DNA from: Xestospongia muta
Lineage: Eukaryota > Porifera > Demospongiae > Haplosclerida > Petrosiidae
Direction: 5' to 3'
Assembly (NCBI GenBank): GCA_963693285.1
Contig: OY848922.1
Coordinates: forward strand, 2,716,923 to 2,780,922
Length of the DNA stretch: 64,000 nucleotides
The translations under genes and the position numbers were made by a program. The notes under the pieces are model-generated. The model was not told the DNA's origin. It saw only the letters and a list, made by a program, of their open reading frames with translations, and searched no databases. Of this stretch, positions 1 through 11,804 are shown one piece after another. The stretch's first letter is position 1. Every line of letters begins with the position of its first letter.

Positions 1-951
1 ATATGTAGCCTCAGTATTCTCATTGAAGTGACTGCCATTAATATTAAGTGTATTATTATAACATTCACGATGACAATGCAAGATAAATCCACTTCCACAA
101 GTAGCCTTGTTACCAGTGAAATTAGTGTTGTCAATGTTAAATGTATTTCCTTTTACTCCCCACACTAGTAAGATTCCAAGCCCTCCTCCATAACTAAATG
201 GCCAAAAACTATCTTGTAGATTAGTCAAATTAAGTGCGTTATTCATAAACATTGTATTCTGTATGATATAGTTTGCTGGTGTGGACTGGTTTCGATTACA
301 AGTTTTGGCTGTTACATCACATGCTGAAATAAGGATATGAATCCCACTTCCACCATGAATGATTTCATTATTAGTAGTTGTGCTCATGTTGAAGGGAAGA
401 GTATTGTTGGTGAATGAGGAATTAATTATTTCAATGTTACCAGCTAAATTCATTAGAAGCATACCAGTACCGATACTTTGTGAGACTGTAACTGAATTGA
501 GAGTCAATGTTGTACAATCTTTAGTCAGAATTCCACTTTCATAATACAAGTTAGAATAAACATTATGCAACGCACCACAACCTATTATCATTATGTTTGT
601 CAACTCTACATTATCAGTGCACTCAAAAATCATACCACAATTGCTGTTAATAGTAGAGTTTTTCTCAAGTGTACAGTTACAAGTAATTTCAGTATTTCTC
701 TTGTTTTGTCCTGAGATTTTCAGATTGCTTACTGAGTGAAACACAGCCACGTCACTTAACACGACTCCTGGTCTATCTATAATAATTTGAGTATTATTTA
801 TCAACAGAACAGAGGCAACAAATTCGAGTGTTTGACAAGGACTGTTAAGTAATCCACAATCATCATCATCTGAGCCATTCGAAGATACGTGAATCTCTCT
901 CCCATCTACTGTAAGAAGAACTGCTAATAGTAGTAGTAGTAGACCTGACAT
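1..951 (-). CDS. Pmp-like beta-helix multi-TM receptor R1, 5' part only
   Basis: An open frame runs without a stop from an ATG at 951 to the left edge, so only the N-terminal ~317 residues are visible. It is collinear with the complete paralogs downstream. It has a signal peptide with a leucine run encoded by a CTA/CTN repeat, then VDGREIHVSSNGSDD, then the start of the beta-helix with FTNN, GGGLGI and FTGN motifs and many N-x-S/T sites. The ATG is the internal one (MSGLLLL). The upstream MRKQV start used by two paralogs reads GTG here. An extra Asp in SNGSDDDD and several private substitutions show it is a diverged copy. The cysteine neck and membrane part lie outside the window. Confidence 0.85.
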   Translation of the reverse strand, partial: MSGLLLLLLAVLLTVDGREIHVSSNGSDDDDCGLLNSPCQTLEFVASVLLINNTQIIIDRPGVVLSDVAVFHSVSNLKISGQNKRNTEITCNCTLEKNSTINSNCGMIFECTDNVELTNIMIIGCGALHNVYSNLYYESGILTKDCTTLTLNSVTVSQSIGTGMLLMNLAGNIEIINSSFTNNTLPFNMSTTTNNEIIHGGSGIHILISACDVTAKTCNRNQSTPANYIIQNTMFMNNALNLTNLQDSFWPFSYGGGLGILLVWGVKGNTFNIDNTNFTGNKATCGSGFILHCHRECYNNTLNINGSHFNENTEATY

Positions 952-1988
952 GACCTGTTTTCTCACATCAATGACCACTCATACGATTACTAATATGAGT
1001 AAACTCTAACAATTACGTTATATTAGCAAATCGTATCAGAAGTTGATGAACAGGCAACGCTTATAGTCAATCTGACAGACACCCACTCGCTTTAATACAA
1101 ATCATTAAGTTAATGGGCGTGTGTTTACACGAGTCATTTGTCAGTAACATTCCATTGGAGAACTTGGAAATATTAAATTCATTGTATTTAGATCATAGTA
1201 TGAATTATTCCCTTTGATGTAATAAGGTGTCTATATAAATCCACTAAGTTTCCTATAAAGCTTCATTGGTGACCAATTTTACTCTCTATATAGGAAATCA
1301 TTATGAATAAATTGATGACACACCATCAACTTTAATAATCACAAATCTGTTTCTTTAGTCTTTATAAAACATAAATCTGTCAACTCAATGTAAATATATA
1401 AGTGACAAAGTTGAATAAGTCAAAAAATGAACAAATGATAGATAAATTAGGAGGATAATCAGTTCCAACTTGATGTTTATTTTTTATTTTTAACTTCCAA
1501 CATTAACCAACTCCACTAATAAACAATAGCACTTATTTGTACCATATGTTGAGCAGTCTTCAATCATTGGCATAACTTCCTTCTTCTATGACTGATCTCT
1601 GTTTATGTTTTCTTTTTCCACCTGTTTATCTAAACAAGAAGGCTATCATTGTGACTCCAACCATAAGCTTAATGCAAGATTCGGTCCACTAACTCAATGA
1701 TATTCAAGTAACATCTGTATTTTTAGGATCTGCTCAGCTTGATAAACTGGCTGAAGTGCGTGCTTTGAATCCAGACAATAAAGAATGGTTAATATTTGGG
1801 CACAAGAGTTAGGGCAAGTCAGTAGAGATGGCCAGCAAGCATGTGCAACAATACTGTATCGTAAATCAGACATCTCCCATACTAACTCATGGGTATTGAA
1901 TTATATCCTCATACTTTCTCTCAGATTCTTCCTCTAGAAAATGAGCTATTGACAGTTCTGAACATTCATTGAGTAGCAAACTGCCGAA

Positions 1989-2220
1989 ACGCATATTTGT
2001 AAATGACAGTATTGTTGAATGTATTCCAAATGCTCATCCAGAAATTTTTGGAAAACATGCAAAAATGAAATTTGTTGATGAAAAAGAACAGGAATAGTGG
2101 TATGAAGGAATTATATCCTCATATAATGTGATAACTGGCAAGTACTCTGTGTACTTCCTGTATGACAGAGTTACAGAAGAGGCATCATATAATGACGAAG
2201 ATATGGAAATTATTGACTGA
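1989..2220 (+). pseudogene. Tudor/chromo-like domain remnant
   Basis: One plus-strand frame gives a degraded domain ending in YEGIISSYNVITGKYSVYF followed by acidic residues and a stop. A TAG interrupts it just before the WYEG motif (near 2,096). The pattern (short basic lead, W-Y-x-G-x-I, Y-x-V-x-F, acidic end) resembles the small beta-barrel Tudor/chromo-like domains. No upstream exons or start are convincing. I take it as a dead fragment; the family assignment is weak. Confidence 0.35.
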
Positions 2221-2954
2221 TAATTAATTGCTGATTTTATCAATATTCAGTTCACTATAATGGTAAAACAGTTTTATGAACTGAATTCATTCATTTCCTC
2301 AATCATATAGACCATTAACTTTCCACCTCAGTACTCTTGTTCAGTATTTTATAATGTCAAAATTTTAAGTGAGTTCAAAGGTCATTATTAAAATCTTTCA
2401 GTTGTATGTGTAGTTTTCACTTTATATGGGGAAATTTTACACCTTTTCTAGTTGAGGGTGGCAAGTTTAAGACATGTTAACAATCAACTACACAGTCAGT
2501 CTACTCACTTTGAATTAAGGTATGAAATTCTATACACTGATAGACTTCATTAAAATTTTATTTTTTAAACAGCTCCGAGAACCCATCAAGAATTGAGTCA
2601 GATGAGAATAAATTGAACTTCTCCTTTTCTCCACATAAATAGAAGCAGTACATAGGAGAACTATCACATCAAGTTCATCTGTGTCTTCTAAGAAAGATGG
2701 CCATTCAAAATGACAGGCATGTATATTTATCCTATGACCAACATCAACAAACTCTAGACTAATGAGTGACCTAGGATAGCTACCATTATAGTAAGCCCTA
2801 GACTAGTGAACATCAGTAGTTCTCACATTACACTAATGATAATCTTACTATAGGTATAGTAAATGAAATATCTTCATTCTAGAGTATTGAGGAATGTGTT
2901 GAGGATAGATTGAGAAAATTGGAAAAGCTGAAATTTAATTAGGTCAATTGTAAC

Positions 2955-3179
2955 GTGATTTGCGATAAGGGATCACTTCAATATATCCATTTAAATACAC
3001 TTGCATGTCTGTAAGCAATTTTTTAATAGAATGTTTACTAAATTTGCATTAAAGTTATCTATTGTTTTTAAACTGAGATATAATTTAGTAAACATCCATT
3101 GAAAAATGTATGGTTCTGTACATAATGAGTTAATGTTTTCAAGATGTTTTAATGGAAGTGGTCTCCTTTCATAAATCAG
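2955..3179. repeat. MITE family 2, copy a
   Basis: A ~225-bp element bounded by inverted ends, TGATTTGCGATAAGGGATCAC on the left (within 2,955-2,976) and its degenerate complement ending AAATCAG on the right. Six further copies lie in the window. Its interior matches theirs (CCATTGAAAA and TATGGTT stretches). No coding capacity. Confidence 0.6.
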
Positions 3180-3551
3180 GTCATATTTACAAAAGAAAAA
3201 GAGAGGGTCAGTAACTATCATAATTTCCCTACAATATTATATTTATAGTTGGAGTCCATTCTACAAAGAGCGCCTCCAACAGAGAAAATAACATCAGAAT
3301 TAAAACAAATAAGAGTATGTTGATAAACTGATAGACACATTATATCTTCTTTTATACTAATGAGAAGCTGAACATAAACTGGATAATGTTATTCAAGAAA
3401 TAGGTAATGTGCGAATGGTTGTATGCAACTCAGCCACTTGGAAGAAATAATGTTTTAAAGAATAATAAGTAAAAATCAAACAAACAAATTAATGAACCTA
3501 TGTTATATATTTATACGTTTATATATGGTTGTTAAAAACACTTCACACATA

Positions 3552-6500
3552 TTAGTTTGTAGTGGTATCTTCTGAGTTATCCACATTTCCATTATTATTG
3601 TCTCGAGTGCCTTCACGATTAAACAGTTCTTCGGGGAAATCACGATCATAATATAAAATGTATGCATCATCATTAGGACTAGTAGCAATGCTGGATTTTA
3701 TAAAAAACCTCTTATAGATTTTCCTGACCAACCATCCTACAGCTACAATCATTGGGATATAGATCAACAGTAGTTGAATCCATTGTAAAATATAAACTTC
3801 AACTGTGTATCCACTTGTAGATATGACACCATATATTCTGATAGTTAGTGCATTGATGAGCAACATGTTACAGAACACAAGGAGAGCTATGATGTTGTGA
3901 TGGACCTTTTCAAATGGTTGAAGTATTGCTTGAACTGTTAGCAAAACAACCAACTCAACTTCAAGAAGGAAATAATATTGAATGGCAGTACGAGCTAAAA
4001 CTAATGTTGCCAATATCAAAATACGATATAGAAAAAATACCCCTGAAAAAAAACGAAATTTATCTTTGAAAGTACCTTGAAAAGAGTCCAATAAAGGCTT
4101 TAGTTTATTGTGTAGCTTTGTCCAAAGCTGCTTGTCTCGAAAGAATTTGAATTTACAAGCAAAATAGCTTTCAAGTTTAATGAAGAATGAATCAAATGTG
4201 AGTACTAAAGGCAATGGAATGACAACAATTGACAAACAAATTATAGCCGGAATGGCATATACTAAATGCTTGCCATGAAAATATCGAAGACTCCCATCCC
4301 AAAATACAAGATTTTCATACGACATCCCTCCAATACCTCGTGGAGACTCTCGGTTAAGTAGAAGGAAAGTTGCTCGAGCTAACTGGAAGTAGGAAATAAC
4401 TAAGAAAGCTGTCAAACCTTGAATGACAGAATAATGTACAGTGCGTTTTCGGCACCATTTGACTCGTAACCCACAAGAACAATGATTGAGAAGAAATATA
4501 AGCAAGAAGACAAGTAGAATTGCAAACACAACAGAGACATACTTCATAGCAATTAAGTCTAGAGTCCCAGCACCCTTCCATAAACAGAATGACATTTTAT
4601 CAATGTCAAAGATATCCAAATTTAAAGAATTGTATGTAACTACATAGAAGTCCTGTAAGAATTTGGGGTTAAAGGTGACAGCACCATTAACAGAAACAAT
4701 CATAGCCTGGATCATTTGTATCATAAAGATGACACTGTATGCAGTACCACTTGTGAGACTGATGTCCAGCCATATTATAGTAACAAAGATCACTGTGATG
4801 GGTAATAGCTCACTGAGTGCATAGAATAGAAAGCCTAAATGACAAAGTTTGTTATCACCACATTTACGTGTATTGGAATGGAAGTAGACAGTGTATCCAT
4901 CACTACATTGACTGCACATGGTTCCATGTCTGTGTTCAGCACAGACAGTTTGCTCCAATAATGTTTTGTTAGGTTCTGAAACAAGTTTATAATACCGGTC
5001 TGTATTCTCAGTATTGTCTCTACAGAAACCACTGGGACAGTCACTAGTGTACAAGTTATATTGATTAACATTGTCATTAACATTAGAAGTAATATAGCCC
5101 ACCCAGTAACCTGGAGTGGCTAATGCTATGCCTTTTACTTCTTGACACCCAATAATCCCATTATATGTGTATTCTTTACTACGAGAGGCTGAACATACAC
5201 ATACATTTCCTTCCTTTTCCATAATGTATCCTGGTGGACAAGCAGACAGGATGATTGGTATACTAGCAGATATGCCATGAAATCCAGTAACAGATAATGT
5301 CAAGTTTCCACGAAGCCCTGGCTTTCCAGTTAATTCAATGCTATTATTAGCAACAAAATTAAAGGCAGGATCTATTGAGATACCAGGTACAGAGATGTTA
5401 GATTGATACACAGTGATTTGTGTGACATTTTGTCCCATATCATCCAATACTTGGAGAGGCAGTATATACTGTCTACCAGGAATAATACTCAGTGGAGGGG
5501 TCTGGAGAAGATTGAATATAGACCCTTCTGAAGCAATATGCTTTGAAGTTGTGTTATCAAAGTAGAAGGATCCCATACAACTATCATTACGAAACGTATC
5601 TTGTGGAGATGGTAGATTTGTGTTGTACTTCAGACATGAAAATCTACAAGGGTCAATGGTTGTAAGAAATATTGAATTAGCAAGACCAGAGTTTGCACGA
5701 TTGCCCTCGAAAAAAAAGCTGACATTTGGTGGAATGTTGAAATCAGCATATTCCAAGAAACATGTGTGAGAAGTAAGGAAAACATGTTGGTTGAAATTAA
5801 GGACATAAATGGCTCCTCCTACAAAAGTAGCCTGGTTGTCAATAAAAAGAAATTGGGTGTTGTCCATATAACGTAAACTAGAGTACCCTACAAGTGCAAC
5901 TGCACCTCCTCTCTCTCCTTTGTTATATTGAAACTTAGTCTGTGAACCTTCCATAAACACAGCAGAGGATGTAGAGACATATAATGCTGTACCTGAGTTA
6001 CTTTCAAAAATATTGATTCCTTTGAAATGGACAGTGATCCTAGTTATTAAGAAGATCCCTACTTCTTTATAGTAAGTGTATGGATACTTGCCTGAATTAG
6101 GGTAATGTCTAACAACATGGTTCTTTAAAAAGTAACAGTTTTCAAACAGAGGCTTCATTATAAATTGAGTCCTATGTTGGCTTTGAAAATCTGGTTCCAC
6201 TTTAACTGCTGGGCTTACAGAACCCATGTTTCCTTCCCACGTACAATTATAGAACCAAGCATTATTAGAAACAGCACAATTTTCATCTCTTGTGGCAGCA
6301 ATATATAATAGTAGTCCAGCTCCATAATAGCCCCTATTGTTAGTGAATTTAGAGTGTTTAACAGTGAAGTTGTTGCCAAATCCAATATCTTTATTATATG
6401 CTATTCCTATGGCTGCCCCAGCACCACCAAATGAATATGTAGCCTCAGTATTCTCATTGAAGTGACTGCCATTAATATTAAGTGTATTATTATAGCATTC

Positions 6501-7406
6501 ACGATGACAATGCAAGATAAATCCACTTCCACAAGTAGCCTTATTACCAGTGAAATTAGTGTTGTCAATGTTAAATGTATTTCCTTTTACTCCCCACACT
6601 AGTAAGATTCCAAGCCCTCCTCCATAACTAAATGGCCAAAAACTATCTTGTAGATTAGTCAAATTAAGTGCGTTACTCATAAACAATGTATTCTGTATGA
6701 TATAGTTTGCTGGTGTGGACTGGTTTCGATTACAAGTTTTGGCTGTTACATCACATGCTGAAATAAGGATATGAATCCCACTTCCACCATGAATGATTTC
6801 ATTATTAGTAGTTGTGCTCATATTGAAAGGAAGAGTATTGTTGGTGAATGAGGAATTAATTATTTCAATGTTACCAGCTAAATTCATTAGAAGCATACCA
6901 GTACCGACACTTTCTGAGACTGTAACTGAATTGAGAGTCAATGTTGTACAATCTCTTATCAGAATTCCACTTTCATAATACAAGTTAGAAGAGACATTAT
7001 ACAACATGCTACAACCTATTATCATTAAGTTTGTCAACTCCACATTATTAGTGCGCTCAAAAACCATACCACAATTGCTATCAATAGCAGAACTTTCCTC
7101 AAGATTACAGTTACAAGTAATTCCAGTTTCTTTCTCGTTCTGTCCTGAGATTTTCAAATAGTTTACTGAGCGAAACACAGCTATGTCACTTAACACGACT
7201 CCTGGTGTATCTATAATAATTTGAGTATCATTTGTCAACAGATCTAGTAAATCAGAGGCAACAAACTCGAGTGTTTGACAAGGACTGTTAGGGAGTCCAC
7301 AACCAACATCATCTGAGCCATTCGAAGATATGTGAATCTCTCTCCCATCTACTATGAGAAGAACTGCTGATAGTAGTAGTAGAACTGCCATGACCTGCTT
7401 TCTCAT
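3552..7406 (-). CDS. Pmp-like beta-helix multi-TM receptor R2 (B-type)
   Basis: Single-exon 1,284-aa protein. Residues 1-21 are a signal peptide (MRKQVMAVLLLL). Residues ~25-620 form a glycosylated parallel beta-helix region with recurring FxxN and G-G-A motifs, for example FTNN, FTGN, GGAGAAIG (~327), GGAVAL (~499) and GGAIYV (~529). A segment around 639 (IIPGRQYILPLQVLDDMGQ) may be Ig-like. Cysteine-rich modules follow at ~722 (CPPGYIMEK) and ~822 (CAEHRHGTMCSQC). From ~857 to ~1,229 come seven to nine hydrophobic segments, then a ~55-aa tail ending NSEDTTTN. The layout suggests a surface receptor; ligand and signalling are unknown. ATG and stop are both clear, with no introns. It is the counterpart of R4 in unit 2. 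Confidence 0.9.
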   Translation of the reverse strand: MRKQVMAVLLLLSAVLLIVDGREIHISSNGSDDVGCGLPNSPCQTLEFVASDLLDLLTNDTQIIIDTPGVVLSDIAVFRSVNYLKISGQNEKETGITCNCNLEESSAIDSNCGMVFERTNNVELTNLMIIGCSMLYNVSSNLYYESGILIRDCTTLTLNSVTVSESVGTGMLLMNLAGNIEIINSSFTNNTLPFNMSTTTNNEIIHGGSGIHILISACDVTAKTCNRNQSTPANYIIQNTLFMSNALNLTNLQDSFWPFSYGGGLGILLVWGVKGNTFNIDNTNFTGNKATCGSGFILHCHRECYNNTLNINGSHFNENTEATYSFGGAGAAIGIAYNKDIGFGNNFTVKHSKFTNNRGYYGAGLLLYIAATRDENCAVSNNAWFYNCTWEGNMGSVSPAVKVEPDFQSQHRTQFIMKPLFENCYFLKNHVVRHYPNSGKYPYTYYKEVGIFLITRITVHFKGINIFESNSGTALYVSTSSAVFMEGSQTKFQYNKGERGGAVALVGYSSLRYMDNTQFLFIDNQATFVGGAIYVLNFNQHVFLTSHTCFLEYADFNIPPNVSFFFEGNRANSGLANSIFLTTIDPCRFSCLKYNTNLPSPQDTFRNDSCMGSFYFDNTTSKHIASEGSIFNLLQTPPLSIIPGRQYILPLQVLDDMGQNVTQITVYQSNISVPGISIDPAFNFVANNSIELTGKPGLRGNLTLSVTGFHGISASIPIILSACPPGYIMEKEGNVCVCSASRSKEYTYNGIIGCQEVKGIALATPGYWVGYITSNVNDNVNQYNLYTSDCPSGFCRDNTENTDRYYKLVSEPNKTLLEQTVCAEHRHGTMCSQCSDGYTVYFHSNTRKCGDNKLCHLGFLFYALSELLPITVIFVTIIWLDISLTSGTAYSVIFMIQMIQAMIVSVNGAVTFNPKFLQDFYVVTYNSLNLDIFDIDKMSFCLWKGAGTLDLIAMKYVSVVFAILLVFLLIFLLNHCSCGLRVKWCRKRTVHYSVIQGLTAFLVISYFQLARATFLLLNRESPRGIGGMSYENLVFWDGSLRYFHGKHLVYAIPAIICLSIVVIPLPLVLTFDSFFIKLESYFACKFKFFRDKQLWTKLHNKLKPLLDSFQGTFKDKFRFFSGVFFLYRILILATLVLARTAIQYYFLLEVELVVLLTVQAILQPFEKVHHNIIALLVFCNMLLINALTIRIYGVISTSGYTVEVYILQWIQLLLIYIPMIVAVGWLVRKIYKRFFIKSSIATSPNDDAYILYYDRDFPEELFNREGTRDNNNGNVDNSEDTTTN

Positions 7407-8006
7407 AGAACAATTAGCACTCTACTTATATGGTTATTCAGATCACCTGATATATCAAAACATTGATGAGCTTTCAAGATGACCACACAAAGGATGTCAG
7501 TGTACTTTACTAGTGTACTTTACTATTGGTAATCCCCATAGTACTACTTGTATAAACATAACTTAGCCTAATTAGTCTTATCAAAAACAACTACTTTATT
7601 GAAATATATGTAACCATTTCAAAATTGACTATTTCTATTATTAACGTCCTATAAAAGAAAGGTCTAAAATACAATAGTTCTATCATTGTTCATTCCATTC
7701 AACTCTCTACATACATGAGAGTCACACAAAATATATAACTGTCACATCTAGTACTGGACTGAAGAGACACCAACATACCCTTGGAGAACTTAGAAATATC
7801 AAATTCATTATAACCCAAAATAGTATCAGAAGTGAATGTGTCATCAGTACAATATGTTCTTATGCATAATCATTTTGTGACATTTTGAAAGAAATAAAAA
7901 ATTATTAGTAAAAATTATTTATAGCAACAAGCAAATGAATAAATGAATCTATACTGTTTTATTCAGTTGTAAAAACATTTCATACAAACTAGTTAATAGC
8001 AGTTTC
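7407..8006. other. intergenic spacer between R2 and R3
   Basis: R2 5' flank and R3 3' flank. It includes the sequence TTCATTATAACCCAAAATAG near 7,813-7,832, which is the unoccupied version of the site where MITE family 1 sits at 12,600, 26,491 and 39,579. No gene is seen. Confidence 0.7.
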
Positions 8007-11000
8007 TTATTTACTGCTGTGGACACTGCCATAACTTTTGACTTGAATATCTTCACGATTAAACAGCTCTTCAGGAAAATCATGATCGACATATCCATCA
8101 TCGTTAGGACTAGTGGCAATACTAAATTTAAAACACTTTTTAAATATTTTCCAGACCAACCATCCTACAGCTACAATCATTGGGATATAGATCAACAGTA
8201 GTTGAATCCATTGTAAAATGTAAACTTCAACTGTGTATCCACTTGTAGATATGACACCATATATTCTCATAGTTAGTGCATTGATGAACGACATGTTACA
8301 GAACACAAGGAGAGCTATGATGTTGTGATGGACCTTTTCAAATGGTTGAAGTATTGCTTGAAGTGTTAGTAAAACAACCAACTCAAGTTCAAGAAATATA
8401 TAATATTGAATAGCAGTACGAACTAAAACTAATGTTGCCAATATCAAGATACGATATAGAAAAAATACACCAGAAAAAAAACGAAATTTATCTTTGAAAG
8501 TACCTTGAAAAGAGTCCAATAAAGGCTTTAGTTGGTTGTGTAGTTTTGTCCAAGGCTGTTTGTCTCGAAAGAATTTGAATTTACAAGCAAAATAGCTTTC
8601 AAGTTTAATGAAGAATGAATCAAATGTGAGTACCAAAGGCAATGGAATGACAACAATTAACAAACACATCATAGCTGGAATGGCATATACTAAATGCTTG
8701 CCATGAAAATATTGAAGACTCCCATCCCAAAATACAAGATTTTCATACGACTTCCCTCCAATACCTTGTGGAGACTCTTGGTTGAGTAGAAGGAAAGTTA
8801 CTTGAGCTAACTGGAAGTAGGAAATAACTAAGAAAGCTGTCAAACCTTGAATGACAGAATAATGTACAGTGCGTTTTCGGCACCATTTAACTCGCAACTT
8901 ACAGGAGCAGTGATTGAGAAGAAATATAAGCAAGAAGACAAGTAGAATTGCAAACACAACAGAGACATACTTCATAGCAATTAAGTCTAGAGTCCCAGCA
9001 CCCTTCCATAAACAGAATGACATTTCATCAATGTCAAAGATATCCAAATTTAAAGAATTGTATGCAACTACATAGAAGTCCTGTAAGAATTTGGGCTTAA
9101 AGGTGACAGCACCATTAACAGAAACAATCATAGCCTGGATCATTTGTACCATAAAGATGACACTGTATGCAGTACCACTTGTGAGACTGATGTCCAGCCA
9201 TATTATAGTAATAAAGATCACTGTGATGGGTAATAGTTCACTGAGCACATAGAACAGAAAGCCTAAATGACAAAGTTTTTTATCACCACATTTACGAGTA
9301 TTGGAATGGAAGTAGACAGTGTATCCATCACTACATTGACTGCACATAGTTCCATGTCTGTGTTCAGCACAGACAGTTTGCTCCAATAATGTTTTGTTAG
9401 GTTCTGAAACAAGTTTATAATAGCGGTCTGTATTCTTAGTATTGTCTCTACAGAAGCCACTAGGACAGTTGCTAGTGTACAAGTTATATTGACTAACATT
9501 GTCATCAGAAGTAATATAGCCCACCCAGTAACCTGGAGTGACTAATGCTATACCTTTTACTTCTTGACACCCAATAATCCCATCATATGTGTATTCTTTA
9601 CTTCGAGAGGCTGAACATACACATACATTTCCTTCCTTTTCCATAATGTATCCTGGTGGGCAAGCAGACAGGATGATTGGTATACTGGCAGATGTACCAC
9701 GAAATCCAGTAGCAGATAATGTCAAGTTTCCACGAAGTCCTGGCTTTCCAGTTAATTCAATGCTATTATTAGCAACAAAATTAAAGGCAGGATCTATTGA
9801 GATACCAGATACAGAGATGTTAGATTGATATACAGTGATTTGTGTGACATTTTGTCCCATATCATCCAATACTTGGAGAGGCAGTATATACGGTCTACCG
9901 GGAATAATACTCAGAGGAGGGGTCTGGAGAAGATTGAATATAGCTCCTTCTGAAGCAATATGCTTTGAAGTTGTGTTATCAAAGTAGAAGGTTCCCATGC
10001 AACTGTCATTACGAAACGTATCTTGTGGAGATGGTAGATTTGTGTTGTACTTCAGACATGAAAATCTACAAGGGTCAATAGTTGTAAGAAATATTGAATT
10101 AGCAAGACCAGAGTTTGCACAATTGCCCTCGAAAAAAAAGCTGACATTTGGTGGAATGTTGAAATCAGCATATTCCAAGAAACATGTGTGAGAAGTAAGG
10201 AAAACATGTTTGTTGAAATTAAATACATAAATGGCTCCTCCCACGAAAGTGGCCTGGTTGTCAATAAAAAGAAATTGGGTGTTGTCCATATAACGTAAAC
10301 TAGAGTACCCTACAAGTGCAACTGCACCTCCTCTCTCTCCTGTGTTATATTGAAACTTAGTCTGTGAACCTTCCATAAACACAGCAAAAGATGTAGAGAC
10401 ATAGAGTGCTGTACCTGAGTTACTTTCAAAAATATTGATTCCTTTGAAATGGACAGTGATCCTAGTTATTAAGAAGATCCCTACTTCTTTATAGTAAGTG
10501 TATGGATACTTGCCTGAATTAGGGTAATGTCTAACAACATGGTTCTTTAAAAAGTAACAGTTTTCAAATAGAGGCCTCATTATAAATTGAGTCCCATGTT
10601 GGCTTTGAAAATCCGGTTCCACATCAACTGCTGGGCTTACAGAACCCATGTTTCCTTCCCACGTACAATTATAGAACCAAGCATTATTAGAAACAGCACA
10701 ATTTTCATCTTTCTTGGTGGCAGTATATAATAGTAGTCCAGCTCCATAATAGCCCCTATTATTAGTGAATTTAGAGTGTTTAACAGTGAAGTTGTTGCCA
10801 AATCCAATATCTTTATTATATGCTATTCCCATGGCTGCTCCAGCACCACCAAATGAATATGTAGCCTCAGTATTCTTATTGAAGTGACTGCCATTAATAT
10901 TAAGTGTATTATTATAACATTCACGATGACAATGCAAGATAAATCCACTTCCACAAGTAGCCTTATTACCAGTGAAATTAGTGTTGTCAATGTTAAATGT

Positions 11001-11804
11001 ATTTCCTTTTACTCCCCACACTAGTAAGATTCCAAGCCCTCCTCCATAACTAAATGGCCAAAAACTATCTTGTAGATTAGTCAAATTAAGTGCGTTACTC
11101 ATAAACAATGTATTCTGTATGATATAGTTTGCTGGTGTCGACTGGTTTCGATTACAGGTTTTGGCTGTTACATCACATGCTGAAATAAGGATATGAATCC
11201 CACTTCCACCATGAATGATTTCATTATTAGTAGTTGTGCTCATATTGAAGGGAAGAGTATTGTTGGTGAATGAGGAATTAATTATTTCAATGTTACCAGC
11301 TAAATTCATTAGAAGCATACCAGTACCGACACTTTGTGAGACTGTAACTGAATTGAGAGTCAATGTTGTACAATCTCTTATCAGAATTCCACTTTCATAA
11401 TACAAGTTAGAAGAGACATTATACAACATGCTACAACCTATTATTATTAAGTTCGTCAACTCCACATTATCAGTGAGCTCAAAAACCATACCACAATTGC
11501 TATCAATAGCAGAGTTTTCCTCAAGATTATAGCTGAAGTTAATTTTAGTTTCTTTCTCGTTCTGTCCTGAGATTTTCAAATAGTTTACTGAGCGAAACAC
11601 AGCTACATCACTTAACACGACTCCTGGTGTATCTATAATAATTTGAGTATCATTTGTCAACAGCTCAGAGGCAACAAACTCAAGTGTTTGACAAGGACTG
11701 TTAGGGAATCCACAACCAACATCATCTGAGCCATTCGAAGATACGTGAATCTCTCTCCCATCTACTGTAAGAAGAACTGCTAATAGTAGTAGTAGACCTG
11801 CCAT
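8007..11804 (-). CDS. Pmp-like beta-helix multi-TM receptor R3 (A-type)
   Basis: Single-exon 1,265-aa paralog of R2 with the same order: signal peptide, FxxN/GGA beta-helix, cysteine neck, membrane region, short tail. The start is the ATG at 11,804 (MAGLLLLLAVLL); the frame remains open upstream only through non-ATG codons, and a one-base loss removed the old upstream frame. The tail differs from B-type receptors: FKKCFKFSIATSPNDDGY and an end in QVKSYGSVHSSK instead of the asparagine-rich end. Residues just after the first beta-helix strand (KINFSYNLEENSA) are private to this copy, whereas its unit-2 partner R5 has the neighbouring B-type version there. Confidence 0.9.
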   Translation of the reverse strand: MAGLLLLLAVLLTVDGREIHVSSNGSDDVGCGFPNSPCQTLEFVASELLTNDTQIIIDTPGVVLSDVAVFRSVNYLKISGQNEKETKINFSYNLEENSAIDSNCGMVFELTDNVELTNLIIIGCSMLYNVSSNLYYESGILIRDCTTLTLNSVTVSQSVGTGMLLMNLAGNIEIINSSFTNNTLPFNMSTTTNNEIIHGGSGIHILISACDVTAKTCNRNQSTPANYIIQNTLFMSNALNLTNLQDSFWPFSYGGGLGILLVWGVKGNTFNIDNTNFTGNKATCGSGFILHCHRECYNNTLNINGSHFNKNTEATYSFGGAGAAMGIAYNKDIGFGNNFTVKHSKFTNNRGYYGAGLLLYTATKKDENCAVSNNAWFYNCTWEGNMGSVSPAVDVEPDFQSQHGTQFIMRPLFENCYFLKNHVVRHYPNSGKYPYTYYKEVGIFLITRITVHFKGINIFESNSGTALYVSTSFAVFMEGSQTKFQYNTGERGGAVALVGYSSLRYMDNTQFLFIDNQATFVGGAIYVFNFNKHVFLTSHTCFLEYADFNIPPNVSFFFEGNCANSGLANSIFLTTIDPCRFSCLKYNTNLPSPQDTFRNDSCMGTFYFDNTTSKHIASEGAIFNLLQTPPLSIIPGRPYILPLQVLDDMGQNVTQITVYQSNISVSGISIDPAFNFVANNSIELTGKPGLRGNLTLSATGFRGTSASIPIILSACPPGYIMEKEGNVCVCSASRSKEYTYDGIIGCQEVKGIALVTPGYWVGYITSDDNVSQYNLYTSNCPSGFCRDNTKNTDRYYKLVSEPNKTLLEQTVCAEHRHGTMCSQCSDGYTVYFHSNTRKCGDKKLCHLGFLFYVLSELLPITVIFITIIWLDISLTSGTAYSVIFMVQMIQAMIVSVNGAVTFKPKFLQDFYVVAYNSLNLDIFDIDEMSFCLWKGAGTLDLIAMKYVSVVFAILLVFLLIFLLNHCSCKLRVKWCRKRTVHYSVIQGLTAFLVISYFQLAQVTFLLLNQESPQGIGGKSYENLVFWDGSLQYFHGKHLVYAIPAMMCLLIVVIPLPLVLTFDSFFIKLESYFACKFKFFRDKQPWTKLHNQLKPLLDSFQGTFKDKFRFFSGVFFLYRILILATLVLVRTAIQYYIFLELELVVLLTLQAILQPFEKVHHNIIALLVFCNMSFINALTMRIYGVISTSGYTVEVYILQWIQLLLIYIPMIVAVGWLVWKIFKKCFKFSIATSPNDDGYVDHDFPEELFNREDIQVKSYGSVHSSK

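Larger units (their letters stand above)
952..3302. other. intergenic region left of the duplicated unit
   Basis: No intact gene. It holds a small plus-strand coding remnant near 1,989-2,220 and a MITE at about 2,955-3,179, listed separately. The rest is AT-rich, with stops in all frames, and shows nothing I recognise. Confidence 0.6.
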